Source of the DNA: Anaerolineae bacterium
GTDB lineage: Bacteria; Chloroflexota; Anaerolineae; 4572-78; J111
Reading direction: 5' to 3'
DNA length: 64,000 nt
NCBI GenBank assembly: GCA_020433805.1
Contig: JAGRBZ010000003.1
Span: 1 to 64,000, forward strand
Under the pieces are notes generated by a model, which saw only the letters and a program-made list of their open reading frames with translations, made no database searches and had not been told where the DNA came from. The position numbers were made by a program, and so were the translations under genes. Positions 7,777 to 15,536 of this stretch are shown one piece after another; the first letter of the stretch is position 1; every line of letters begins with the position of its first letter.

Positions 7777-8343
7777 TTAACCAGCGCTGAGACCGCGATA
7801 GGCTTGGACTACGAGATCGACGGCCTGAGATAGACCTAGCAGGCCTGTGTTGATGATCAGGTGGTATATGCTTGGATCGTCCAGTACAATATCATAGCTT
7901 TGGATAATGTACCGTGCACGGGCTTCCATGCTTTTTTCGATGATCGCGGCTGCCGAGTCTGCTGTCAGGTGTCGGGTCGCTTGCAGTCGAGCTACCCGGT
8001 GGTCAAAGGGGGCGATAACACGCACGTGGAGTACATCGGGACGGTCACGCAAAACCATCTGCCCGCCTCGCCCAACAATGACCACTTGCCCTTCAGCGGC
8101 CAGGGTTCGAATGCTCTGCTCGATCTGGGTATGATAGGCCTGCCAGGCCTCGGCCGACGGGTGCAAGCCAAAAATCCCCAGTTCATCAAGCTCCGCCAGG
8201 GCCACGTCAGGTACACCGGCCCCCACTGCCGCCTGATTAATCAATTCGCGACCAACAGGACGCCAACCGAGTCGTTGAGCAACCTGAGCCGCCAGCGCAT
8301 CGCCTTGACTGCCCATTTGCCGGGAAATTGTGATGGCGCTCAT
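7777..8343 (-). CDS. Cytidylate kinase-like P-loop protein
   Basis: This 188-residue protein starts MSAITISRQMGSQGDALAAQ, a variant P-loop of the cytidylate kinase-like family (GSQGD at 12-16). It keeps VVIVGRGGQMVL and HVRVIAPFDHRVARLQ of the nucleotide-monophosphate kinase fold. Members of this branch are widespread in Firmicutes and Chloroflexota, and few have proven substrates. True Cmk proteins are longer (about 220 residues) and carry a CMP-binding insert that is not obvious here. AAAGGGGAAAG precedes ATG 8343. It lies 84 bases upstream of the nuclease-like gene on the same strand and may be first in that unit. Confidence 0.8.
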   Translation of the reverse strand: MSAITISRQMGSQGDALAAQVAQRLGWRPVGRELINQAAVGAGVPDVALAELDELGIFGLHPSAEAWQAYHTQIEQSIRTLAAEGQVVIVGRGGQMVLRDRPDVLHVRVIAPFDHRVARLQATRHLTADSAAAIIEKSMEARARYIIQSYDIVLDDPSIYHLIINTGLLGLSQAVDLVVQAYRGLSAG

Positions 8344-8685
8344 CTTTCCCCTTTCAGGCAGCTCAAGCCACCATCGACCTAACTTCTTATTTCTACCTCA
8401 ATTCTAATTATACATAATAAGCAACAATATCACCAAACCAGAATGGAGGAATATTTTGAAAATCGATTAGGACGGACTCCCTGTATTCCGAAAGAGCAGT
8501 CAAAGCAACAACCCTCGCCAAATCATCACGTTAAGAATTTTGTAATATTTGCGTAACCGGCTGGTAAGAATCCTCTTATACACTTAAATCATAAGTTTAT
8601 TCAGTAGAGCGCAGTACACGGATTGATACGGTCTACTGATGGTGTCTACCTACTCAAAATTTAATGTACAAGAGGAGTTATAAAG
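8344..8685. other. 342 bp divergent intergenic region
   Basis: It separates the minus-strand kinase-like gene from the plus-strand surface protein, so it must hold promoters for both. I see no clean consensus pair. AT-rich stretches at 8400-8450 and 8530-8620 are likely promoter zones. There is no open frame of note and no strong hairpin. Confidence 0.4.
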
Positions 8686-9780
8686 ATGTCTGCCCCCTTT
8701 TATCAGAAAATGCGTCGTACCCCTGGGAAAATGTTGTTAGGAGTTGTATTTCTAGTGGCCTTGTTGGCCGCGCCCGCTTCATTAGTCTTTGCGCAGGATA
8801 ATGTGTTTAGCCAGCCGGCCAAGAATTATGAGTTGGTGCAGGGTTGGTATCAAGGTCGTGAAACGTTTTATTATGATTTCGGACCCAGTACGCCGCTCAT
8901 CGAAGACGGCTCTGGCGTTGTCACTGCGCCGATTTATGTACTGGTGACCGGTTTTGATGCCGAAGGCAACCCCCAGGCCGTTTCCGGGCAGTCGAACATC
9001 GTCGATGTTATCCCCGGCGATGATGGTTATTCGGATCTGTGGGAAGTGACGTTTGTGACCGTTCCGGCCGATTATGAAGCCAACAGCATTACGTCGGCCC
9101 AAGAATTGATCGATGCCGGTTACGAACAAACGATAGCCGGTGTGTATGTCAACTGCCCGATTGTTCCGGCCGGCTCGACGCTGTCCGAGGGTGGCGATTT
9201 AGTACAGGGTTGGTATAAAGGTCAGGAAGTTTTCTACTTTGATTTTGGGCCTAACCCGACTACCCCCGCGCCGATTTATGTGCTGGTGACCGGCTTTGAT
9301 GCCGAAGGTAATCCCCAGGCCGTTTCCGGGCAATCGAACATCATTGATGTTATTCCTGAAGATGAAGGCTACAGCGCATTTTGGAGCGTGAACTTTGTAA
9401 CGGTTCCGGCCGATTATCAAGCCAACACCATCACCGATGCCGCCGATATTTTAGCCGGTGGTTATGAGATTACTCCGGCCGGTATCTTGGTCAACTGCCC
9501 GGTTATCCGCACTGCCGATGCGCCCGCCACAATGGCTGAAGATGACGCGATGATGGCCGAAGACGAGGCGATGATGGAAGACGAGGCGATGATGGCCGAA
9601 GACGAAGCGATGATGGCCGAAGACGAAGCGATGATGGCTGAAGAAACACCCGCCGCTTTGCCCGCGACCGGCGGTGTTAAGTCGGAGCCGGTGTTGTGGT
9701 CGATATTGGCTGCTGTTGGTGCTGCCTTTGCCGGGTTAGGGTTTTACCTACGCCGTAGAAACGCATCAACGTCCCACTAA
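8686..9780 (+). CDS. Cell-surface repeat protein with LPATG anchor
   Basis: This 364-residue exported protein has a signal peptide of about 36 residues ending in ASLVFAQ. Two ~115-residue repeats follow, each with LVQGWYxGxExFYxDFGP, PIYVLVTGFDAEGNPQAVSG, SNIxDVIP and VNCP. Next come about six MAEDEAM-type acidic units, then LPATGG near 325-330, a hydrophobic segment WSILAAVGAAFAGLGFYL and RRR. That tail is the classic layout of a sortase substrate. Within each repeat the VSGQSN and FVTVPADY motifs are nearly identical, so the duplication is fairly recent. AGAGGAG is well placed before ATG 8686. Function is unknown; a binding or adhesion role is inferred. Confidence 0.82.
   Translation: MSAPFYQKMRRTPGKMLLGVVFLVALLAAPASLVFAQDNVFSQPAKNYELVQGWYQGRETFYYDFGPSTPLIEDGSGVVTAPIYVLVTGFDAEGNPQAVSGQSNIVDVIPGDDGYSDLWEVTFVTVPADYEANSITSAQELIDAGYEQTIAGVYVNCPIVPAGSTLSEGGDLVQGWYKGQEVFYFDFGPNPTTPAPIYVLVTGFDAEGNPQAVSGQSNIIDVIPEDEGYSAFWSVNFVTVPADYQANTITDAADILAGGYEITPAGILVNCPVIRTADAPATMAEDDAMMAEDEAMMEDEAMMAEDEAMMAEDEAMMAEETPAALPATGGVKSEPVLWSILAAVGAAFAGLGFYLRRRNASTSH
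9532..9648 (+). repeat. In-frame minisatellite coding for MAEDEAM units
   Basis: The unit GATGATGGCCGAAGACGA(A/G)GC is repeated about five times with small changes, encoding an acidic Met/Ala/Glu/Asp stretch between the repeat domains and the LPATG anchor. The number of units is likely to vary between strains because the units are nearly identical. Confidence 0.8.
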
Positions 9781-9856
9781 TAAGTTCGTTGAGGGATTTG
9801 TTTTCCAATCCTACGTAATTTTGGCCGGCTCGTTAAGGTTAAAAGCGATGCGATAC

Positions 9857-9904
9857 AGCCCCACGGATTTTACACCTCTGCGTAAAATCCGTGGGGCTTT
9901 TTTT
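9857..9904 (+). terminator. Intrinsic terminator of the LPATG protein gene
   Basis: AGCCCCACGGATTTTAC (9857-9873) and its exact complement (9882-9898) form a 17 bp stem with an 8-base loop, followed by a T-run. Confidence 0.93.
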
Positions 9905-10097
9905 GTTAGAGGTAAAATCAGCGGGCTGATGACTCACCTCAAAAATATCTTTTTAGGCGATTTCAGGCTATAATTACTAATAACCGGTGCTACCTAAAGC
10001 AATATTTATTGCTTAACCCCATTTTCTCCCGGTCTCACAAAAGCTATCTGCCGCGAGTACCTCTTCGGCGGCGTTTTTTAGGTTTAAGGAGCCTGTT

Positions 10098-10583
10098 ATG
10101 CAATTTAAAGCTGGTGATTATATTGTTCACCCAACTCATGGGGTGGGTCATATTGTCGAAATTGAAAAACGACAATTTTCCGAGGATGGTGCTGACTTGT
10201 ATTATAAGGTCACGGTTCCTCATTCTACGTTGTGGATACCCGTAGAAGCGGAAATAACCCAAGAACTGCGCTTATCGACCCCTGAGGAAGAGTTAGATCA
10301 ATACCGTGAGGTATTAAAAAGCCGGGCCAACCCATTGAGCCAAAATCATAAAAGTCGCTACATTGAACTGACCAATCGCCTGGAACAAGGCTCGTTTCGG
10401 GTAATTTGCGAAGTGGTACGCGATTTAACGGCCTGGCGGCAAAACAAGCATTTAGGCTCACGCGAAACAGAAATTCTCAAAAAGGCGCGCGAACGACTGT
10501 GTGAGGAATGGGCTACGGCAGCCGGTATTTCAGTTCATCAAGCCACCAAAGAAATTGATAAATTGCTTGAGGTAAACGACTAA
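10098..10583 (+). CDS. carD: CarD/CdnL-type RNA polymerase-binding regulator
   Basis: This 161-residue protein has an N-terminal Tudor-like RNA polymerase interaction domain (FKAGDYIVHPTHGVGHIVEIEKR, then YYKVTVPHSTLWIPVE). A helical C-terminal domain (about residues 60-160) resembles the DNA-contacting part of CarD. CarD/CdnL proteins bind the beta lobe and stabilise open promoter complexes, often at rRNA promoters. TAAGGAG sits eight bases before ATG 10098. It is a single gene between two terminators, with the sigma/anti-sigma pair facing it. The length matches the family. Confidence 0.9.
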   Translation: MQFKAGDYIVHPTHGVGHIVEIEKRQFSEDGADLYYKVTVPHSTLWIPVEAEITQELRLSTPEEELDQYREVLKSRANPLSQNHKSRYIELTNRLEQGSFRVICEVVRDLTAWRQNKHLGSRETEILKKARERLCEEWATAAGISVHQATKEIDKLLEVND

Positions 10584-10613
10584 GTTTTCTCTGAGCTATA
10601 AAATAAATCAATT

Positions 10614-10643
10614 AAAAAAGCGCGGACCATTCCGCGCTTTTTT
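10614..10643. terminator. Intrinsic terminator between carD and the anti-sigma gene
   Basis: AAAAAAGCGCGGA (10614-10626), loop CCAT, and TCCGCGCTTTTTT (10631-10643). The symmetric A/T flanks make it usable from both strands, for carD on plus and the anti-sigma gene on minus. Confidence 0.93.
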
Positions 10644-10673
10644 TTATTCATCACAGCCATAAATGGCCTCTAT

Positions 10674-12008
10674 TTAATCATCATCGTCATCATCCCCACC
10701 GCCTTTGCCGGAGTTATCATCGTCATCATCACTGCCGGAGTTACTGCTGCCGGAGCCGGAATTATCGTCGTGATGATCATCATCAGAGCCGCTGCTGCCG
10801 GAGCCAGAATTATCATCGGAGCCACTGCCACTGCTGCCGCTATTATCGTTGTCGGGTTCAACAGTAATTTCAAACTCACGCACATCGTCATCTTCGGCGT
10901 TACCCGGCCCCGAGTTGTCGACATCCGGCACACTATCGTCATCACTACCGGAGTTACTGCTGCCCGGCCCCGAGTTATCCTCATCAGGCGTGTTATCATT
11001 ACTACTACCGGAGTTGTTACTGCCCGGTCCTGAATTATCATCCGCCTCATCACTATCACGCTCATCACGCTCATCGTCATCGGTGGCATCATTGTCCTGC
11101 ATCGGCGAGGGTAAGGGGGTGGGGATGATTTTGATGATGTCCGATGTCGATTGGCCAACGGGCGTCGCGGTTGCGGTTGGCGGTAGTGGTGTCGCTGTTG
11201 GCAACGGTGTGGAGGTTGCCGTTGGTGTCGGCGTTGGCGGTAGCGGTTCGAGCAGCGTAACCGTGCTAGCGTCCAGCTCTCCGGTAGCGTTTGTTTCCCC
11301 TTCGATGCGCACACGTGCGCCCACAACCAAATTTTCACGCTGGGCGGCTTTCGGGGCCAAGTTAAGCGTTACGCCGTTTATGGTGATCGAAGTCTCGGTA
11401 AGGGCCTCGATGCGTCCGGTTATTGTTACGGAGGCGGTTTCGTTCGATTCGGTCAGGCGATCCACTTCTTCCAAGCGGCGTTGGTTAAACGTTTCTTCCA
11501 AGCGCTGCCGCTGGCGGATATCAGGGGCGACATTGAGCTGAATAGTTTCTGACAGCCGCTTGATGGGATACAAAGCCTGGCCGGGCAAGCTCCCTTCGGC
11601 GGCCAGAACCAATCCACCGCCCAGTAGGCTGCCCAAACCACAAATGAACAACAACAGCGTCACCGCGATAGCTGTCGACAGCCCGGTGCTGAACAGCAAC
11701 CGGCTTAGCGTGAAGCGCGGCCACGCTGAATGATGTCTCACCGGCTGGGGACGATTGGTCGGGGCCGGAGCTGTTAGAGTCTCGGCATGCGCCAGCAGAC
11801 GATCGAGGCTAGGTTGTGGCGGTGGGACGGCGAGCGCCGGTTTTAAGCCGTCAACCTCGGCGGCTAGCTCCAGCATGGGGCGCAGCCAGACAGCGTCTTC
11901 ACCGGCTTCGGCCAATACCTCTGCCATAGAAAGCCCGGCGGCTAACAGGGCTAAAGCCTCATCGAATTGGTCTGCCTGATTAAACGTAGGCTCGTTGTTC
12001 ATCGTCAT
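10674..12008 (-). CDS. Membrane anti-sigma-like protein (DUF5667/DUF5666) with acidic Ser-Gly tail
   Basis: This 444-residue protein has a cytoplasmic helical N-terminus (1-100) and one membrane segment (about 106-136). A DUF5667-like helix pair follows, starting GSLPGQALYPIKRLSETIQL (139-190). A DUF5666-like small barrel (VTITGRIEALTETSITINGV, 195-252) comes next, then a Pro/Thr linker (255-303) and a 140-residue tail of Asp, Ser, Gly and Asn built from DDNSGSGS-type units. The start ATG 12008 directly follows the TAG of the sigma gene, so the two are translationally coupled. This is the standard sigma/anti-sigma order, with the N-terminus expected to hold the sigma factor at the membrane. 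The tail is shared with the lipoprotein at 14345. Confidence 0.82.
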   Translation of the reverse strand: MTMNNEPTFNQADQFDEALALLAAGLSMAEVLAEAGEDAVWLRPMLELAAEVDGLKPALAVPPPQPSLDRLLAHAETLTAPAPTNRPQPVRHHSAWPRFTLSRLLFSTGLSTAIAVTLLLFICGLGSLLGGGLVLAAEGSLPGQALYPIKRLSETIQLNVAPDIRQRQRLEETFNQRRLEEVDRLTESNETASVTITGRIEALTETSITINGVTLNLAPKAAQRENLVVGARVRIEGETNATGELDASTVTLLEPLPPTPTPTATSTPLPTATPLPPTATATPVGQSTSDIIKIIPTPLPSPMQDNDATDDDERDERDSDEADDNSGPGSNNSGSSNDNTPDEDNSGPGSSNSGSDDDSVPDVDNSGPGNAEDDDVREFEITVEPDNDNSGSSGSGSDDNSGSGSSGSDDDHHDDNSGSGSSNSGSDDDDDNSGKGGGDDDDDD

Positions 12009-12566
12009 CTAAATCACGTCTTCTTCCATAGAGCGAGACTGCATCAATTGGGCCAGTGTTCGCATCGCCCTAAATTGTAGCCCCTTGATTGCCCCCGGCT
12101 TTTTGTCGAGCGCCTGGGCAACGCTTTGAATATCCAAACCCTCCATAAATCGCAATACGATAACCTCACGCTGCTCGTCGGTAAGCTGTTGAATAGCCTC
12201 TACCAATTCGCGGTTGCGCTCGCTTTGAATAGCCTGCTGGAGAGGATTCATCTGCTCGGCTGAAGTGAGTTGCTCGTCGAGTTCCACCTCGGACACGCGT
12301 TCGCGATGGCGGTAGTGATCGGCTACCACATTACGAGCAATGCCCATAATCCAACCCTGCGGCGAATCGCGCCAGGCCGAGCCTCGACGCAGGGCTTCCA
12401 AAGCCCGCACGAAAATTTCACCGCACAGATCTTCTACCGTCCGTGGGTCGCCGACTTTGAACTGCACATAGCGGGCCACCATAGCGTAGAAGCGCCGGTG
12501 GAATTCGCGCAGACCGTCGGGGTTGAGTTGTTTGGCTTTTTCCAGCAATACCTGTTCGTTGGTCAT
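12009..12566 (-). CDS. ECF-type RNA polymerase sigma factor
   Basis: This 185-residue protein has sigma-70 region 2 (REFHRRFYAMVARYVQFKV, then TVEDLCGEIFVRALEAL and GWIMGIARNVVADHYRHRER). Region 4 has LTDEQREVIVLRFMEGLDIQ and a helix-turn-helix at VAQALDKKPGAIKGLQFRAM. Region 3 is absent, as in extracytoplasmic-function factors. It is expected to be freed from the adjacent membrane anti-sigma protein by an envelope signal. ATG 12566 is preceded by a leader with a long inverted repeat at 12579-12676. No classic ribosome site is visible (ACCCTAACG precedes the ATG), so the leader may control translation. Confidence 0.92.
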   Translation of the reverse strand: MTNEQVLLEKAKQLNPDGLREFHRRFYAMVARYVQFKVGDPRTVEDLCGEIFVRALEALRRGSAWRDSPQGWIMGIARNVVADHYRHRERVSEVELDEQLTSAEQMNPLQQAIQSERNRELVEAIQQLTDEQREVIVLRFMEGLDIQSVAQALDKKPGAIKGLQFRAMRTLAQLMQSRSMEEDVI

Positions 12567-12578
12567 CGTTAGGGTACT

Positions 12579-12676
12579 TGTCGCAAAACGGTCGAAAAAG
12601 TTACGCGATCCGGAAAAATTCGTTGAAATTAACTGATTTTTGAAGATCGCGTAACTTTTTGAAAAATTCTGCGACA
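12579..12676. promoter_or_regulatory. Long inverted repeat in the leader of the sigma gene
   Basis: A perfect 16 bp inverted repeat, AAAAAGTTACGCGATC (12595-12610) and its complement (12645-12660), is framed by outer arms TGTCGCA (12579-12585) and TGCGACA (12670-12676). On the minus strand it lies 13 bases upstream of the sigma start. There is no T-run tight to the stem. It could be a regulator binding site, a divergent promoter core or an RNA switch. Confidence 0.75.
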
Positions 12677-12747
12677 GTAATGGTCGAGAATTGCGGCCGC
12701 AACATTCTCAATTCAAAGTGTAATGATGTTTTTGAAAGGAGCAATCT

Positions 12748-14301
12748 ATGAGAAGTGTTTTTATACCATCACCGGGTGAAGGTTTGCGTGCGATGAGCCG
12801 GATCGCCACTGTACAGCAGGCCGTGAGACAGCGGCTGCGGTTCAATCTATCGACATTGCTACTCGGTGCCGCATTATGGAGTATATTTATGGCCGGACTG
12901 GCGTTTATTCAGTTTAGCACGCCCAATTTGGCCGGCAACGACGGTTACTACCACATCAAGTTGGCTCAGGTGATGCGCGAGACCGGTTTGCGCCCCGCTT
13001 TTCCCTGGCTGCCGCTGACGGTGCTCAATGCGGAGCGTTACGTCGATCATCATTGGCTGTACCATGTACTGCTTATGCCCTTTACGTTTGGCGATCTGCG
13101 GTTGGGGGCTAAGTGGGCCAGTGTTGTGCTGCCGTCGCTGACATTTTTGGCGGGCTGGTGGCTGCTGCGTGGGCAGCGCGTGCCATTGGCCGCACTGTGG
13201 GCGCTGGGTTTTTTAGCCGTTTCCGAGGCGTTTTTGTATCGCATGAGTATGCCACGGGCGCAGGCGGCCTCGCTATTGTTCTTGCTGCTGGCGCTCCACT
13301 GTACGCTGTCCGGTCGCGAGCGTTGGCTGCTGCCGCTGGGATGGCTGTATGTTTGGCTTTATAACGCTTTTCCGCTGCTACTGGTTGTGGTTGGGGCGCA
13401 CGTGGCAGCACGCTGGCTGCTGGCCGGTCGTCTGAACATCAAGCCGCTGCTGTATGCCGGATTGGGGATAGTGTTGGGCTTGATTGTCAACCCTTATTTC
13501 CCCGATAATTTGGTGTTTATCTATCATCATCTTTCACCTAAACTCACCGAAGCAACGGCCACCAGCGTTGGCCGCGAGTGGTATCCCTACCAAACCTGGA
13601 CGCTGGTGGAAAATTCCGGACCGGCGTTGATCGTTTTTGTGTTGGGCATGTTGGCCTTGGGGCTTTCCCCACGCCGAATGGAAGCAGATACCGGCACGCT
13701 CTTTATTCTGGCTATTGTGTTTGGGGCCATGCTCTTTAAATCGCGGCGGTTTATCGAATACTATCCTGCCTTTGCGCTGCTTTTCTGCGCGCTGGCCTGG
13801 CGACCTCTTATCGAAGAATGGCGCGCCCGGCCCGGTATCGCGGCCAAGAGCATTCCGGCCGTCCTGGCCTTGGTGCTGCTGCCGTCGCTTTTCTTGACAC
13901 TGCAAAAAGCACAGGAAAGCCTGCAAAACACCACATCTTATGCCCAGTATGCCGAGGCCTCGGCGTGGCTCGAAAAAAATACGCCTGAAGGCAGTCGTCT
14001 CTTCCAAACCGATTGGGATGATTTCACGCGACTCTTTTTCTACAACACCCACAACACTTATACCCTGGGTCTAGACCCCACCTATATGCAGCGCTACGAT
14101 CCGCAATTATATGACACGTGGGTCGATATTACCCAGGGCCGGGTCGAGCAGCCGTCGCAAACCATCACGGAGCTTTTTGGTGCAAAATATGCCCTGACCG
14201 ATCTTGGTCATACCCAATTCATCAAACAGGCTGAGGCCGATCCTCGTATGCAGGAGGTTTATCGCGATGACGATGCAGCCGTTTTTGAGATTGTTTATTA
14301 A
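12748..14301 (+). CDS. Polytopic membrane protein of the GT-C/STT3-like type
   Basis: This 517-residue protein has about ten membrane segments and a soluble C-terminal domain (about 400-517). The first external loop carries GNDGYYHIKLAQVM, the acidic D-x-Y-H-type motif seen in lipid-linked sugar transferases and oligosaccharyltransferase STT3 relatives. A second loop has YVDHHWLYH. The C-terminal domain (ASAWLEKNTPEGSRLFQTDW, then ITELFGAKYALTD) is the periplasmic-type domain that ends many such proteins. Transfer of a polyprenyl-linked sugar to a surface protein or glycan is inferred. AAAGGAGC fixes ATG 12748. The lipoprotein gene follows 43 bases later. Confidence 0.75.
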   Translation: MRSVFIPSPGEGLRAMSRIATVQQAVRQRLRFNLSTLLLGAALWSIFMAGLAFIQFSTPNLAGNDGYYHIKLAQVMRETGLRPAFPWLPLTVLNAERYVDHHWLYHVLLMPFTFGDLRLGAKWASVVLPSLTFLAGWWLLRGQRVPLAALWALGFLAVSEAFLYRMSMPRAQAASLLFLLLALHCTLSGRERWLLPLGWLYVWLYNAFPLLLVVVGAHVAARWLLAGRLNIKPLLYAGLGIVLGLIVNPYFPDNLVFIYHHLSPKLTEATATSVGREWYPYQTWTLVENSGPALIVFVLGMLALGLSPRRMEADTGTLFILAIVFGAMLFKSRRFIEYYPAFALLFCALAWRPLIEEWRARPGIAAKSIPAVLALVLLPSLFLTLQKAQESLQNTTSYAQYAEASAWLEKNTPEGSRLFQTDWDDFTRLFFYNTHNTYTLGLDPTYMQRYDPQLYDTWVDITQGRVEQPSQTITELFGAKYALTDLGHTQFIKQAEADPRMQEVYRDDDAAVFEIVY

Positions 14302-14344
14302 TCACTATCCAAAACCATCACCAATGAAACTGAAGGAGAAAATC

Positions 14345-15391
14345 ATGCAACCCATTAAATTTTATTCTATGGCACTAATCGTTGCTCTCATGGTCGCGCT
14401 AACCGGTTGTGGTACACCACCTCTGGCGGCTCCGAATGCTGAAGCGACGGCCACGGTGCCAGCAGCTAACGCCAACACTAATGAAAATGGCAATGACGTG
14501 AATACCAATACCTCGAACGACAATGAAGCGGAAGCCGGCAATGAAAACAGCAACGGTCTCGATGACAATACCAATGAAAATTCGGACGACACGGATAATA
14601 GTAATAGTCTCGAAGATAACATTCTCAATACAAATGCCAACGCCAATGCCAATGAAAATGAAAATGAGAATGAAAACAACGCCATCAATGGTAATTCAAA
14701 TGATAACCAGGGTGATGATCTTAGCAATGCCAATATCAATACGAACACTAATGAAAATAACAATGAGAATAGCAACGCCAATGAGAATGAGAATTCCAGT
14801 TTAGATAACGATGCTGCAAATAGTAATGCCAACGCCAATGAAAATGAAAACGAAAATGAGAATGCGAACAGCAATAGCAACGCCAACGACAATAGTAATG
14901 AGAACGAAAATAGCAATGAGAATGGTAACGCCAACAACAATCAGAATTTTAATGACAATGGTAATGATGACAGCAGTAACAGTAACGCCAACGAAAATGA
15001 AAATGAGAATGCTAATGAGAACAGCAACACTAACGACAACCTAAACGATAACGTCGCTGACGATAACAGTAATACGAATTCAGGCGACGATAGTGGCAAT
15101 GATAACGGCGGGTCTGATGATAATAACGACTCCGGCGACAATTCCGGCAGCAGTTCTGATGACCACCGAGATGACAATTCCGGCAGTGGTTCTGATGATC
15201 AGCGGGACGATAACTCCGGCAGTGGTTCCGGAGATGATCATCACGATGACAATTCCGGCGGTGGCGGAGACAACCATGATGATCGTGATGATAACTCCGG
15301 CAAAGGCGGTGGGGGTGATGATGACGATGATGGTGACCGCAGTGGTGGAAAATCAGGTAAAGGTGGCGGTAAGAACGACGATGATGATTAG
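14345..15391 (+). CDS. Asn-rich low-complexity lipoprotein with acidic Ser-Gly tail
   Basis: This 348-residue protein has a lipoprotein signal (MQPIKFYSMALIVALMVALT, lipobox LTGC). After it come about 215 residues built almost wholly of Asn, Glu, Asp, Ser and Ala (NANENEN-type repeats). The tail of DDNSGSGS, HHDDNSGGGG and GKGGG units is closely like that of the anti-sigma protein at 10674. No folded domain is visible. AAGGAG 14333-14338 sets ATG 14345; an in-frame ATG 21 bases upstream lacks a ribosome site. It follows the GT-C-like gene by 43 bases and is probably co-transcribed. An attractive idea is that the tail or Asn tract is a glycosylation substrate of that neighbour, but this is only inference. 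Confidence 0.82.
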   Translation: MQPIKFYSMALIVALMVALTGCGTPPLAAPNAEATATVPAANANTNENGNDVNTNTSNDNEAEAGNENSNGLDDNTNENSDDTDNSNSLEDNILNTNANANANENENENENNAINGNSNDNQGDDLSNANINTNTNENNNENSNANENENSSLDNDAANSNANANENENENENANSNSNANDNSNENENSNENGNANNNQNFNDNGNDDSSNSNANENENENANENSNTNDNLNDNVADDNSNTNSGDDSGNDNGGSDDNNDSGDNSGSSSDDHRDDNSGSGSDDQRDDNSGSGSGDDHHDDNSGGGGDNHDDRDDNSGKGGGGDDDDDGDRSGGKSGKGGGKNDDDD

Positions 15392-15420
15392 AGTCTACTT
15401 TAGAAGTTGAGCTTTACAGA

Positions 15421-15507
15421 ATGGTCCACAGATTTACACTGATACTCACAGATTTTTATCATAATTTTTAGAATATCAGTGAACATCCGGGTTTATCTGT
15501 GGACCAT
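15421..15507. repeat. Palindromic element with nested arms
   Basis: Outer arms ATGGTCCACAGAT (15421-15433) and ATCTGTGGACCAT (15495-15507) are perfect, and inner arms CACTGATA (15437-15444) and TATCAGTG (15474-15481) are also perfect. The centre is AT-rich. It lies between converging genes. The wording (CCACAGATTTACACTGATA) resembles palindromic intergenic repeats seen in many environmental genomes. Confidence 0.7.
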
Positions 15508-15536
15508 AAAGTTTTTTAGCAGTCTATCGTGCTTCT

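Noticed and set aside
13534-14052. A 172-codon minus-strand frame inside the GT-C-like gene
   Set aside because: It is the antisense shadow of a long gene with a clear ribosome site, signature loops and membrane segments.
14362-14940. A 192-codon minus-strand frame of Leu, Ser and Phe resembling a membrane protein
   Set aside because: It is antisense to the Asn/Glu repeat tract of the lipoprotein. The hydrophobicity is a by-product of that repeat.
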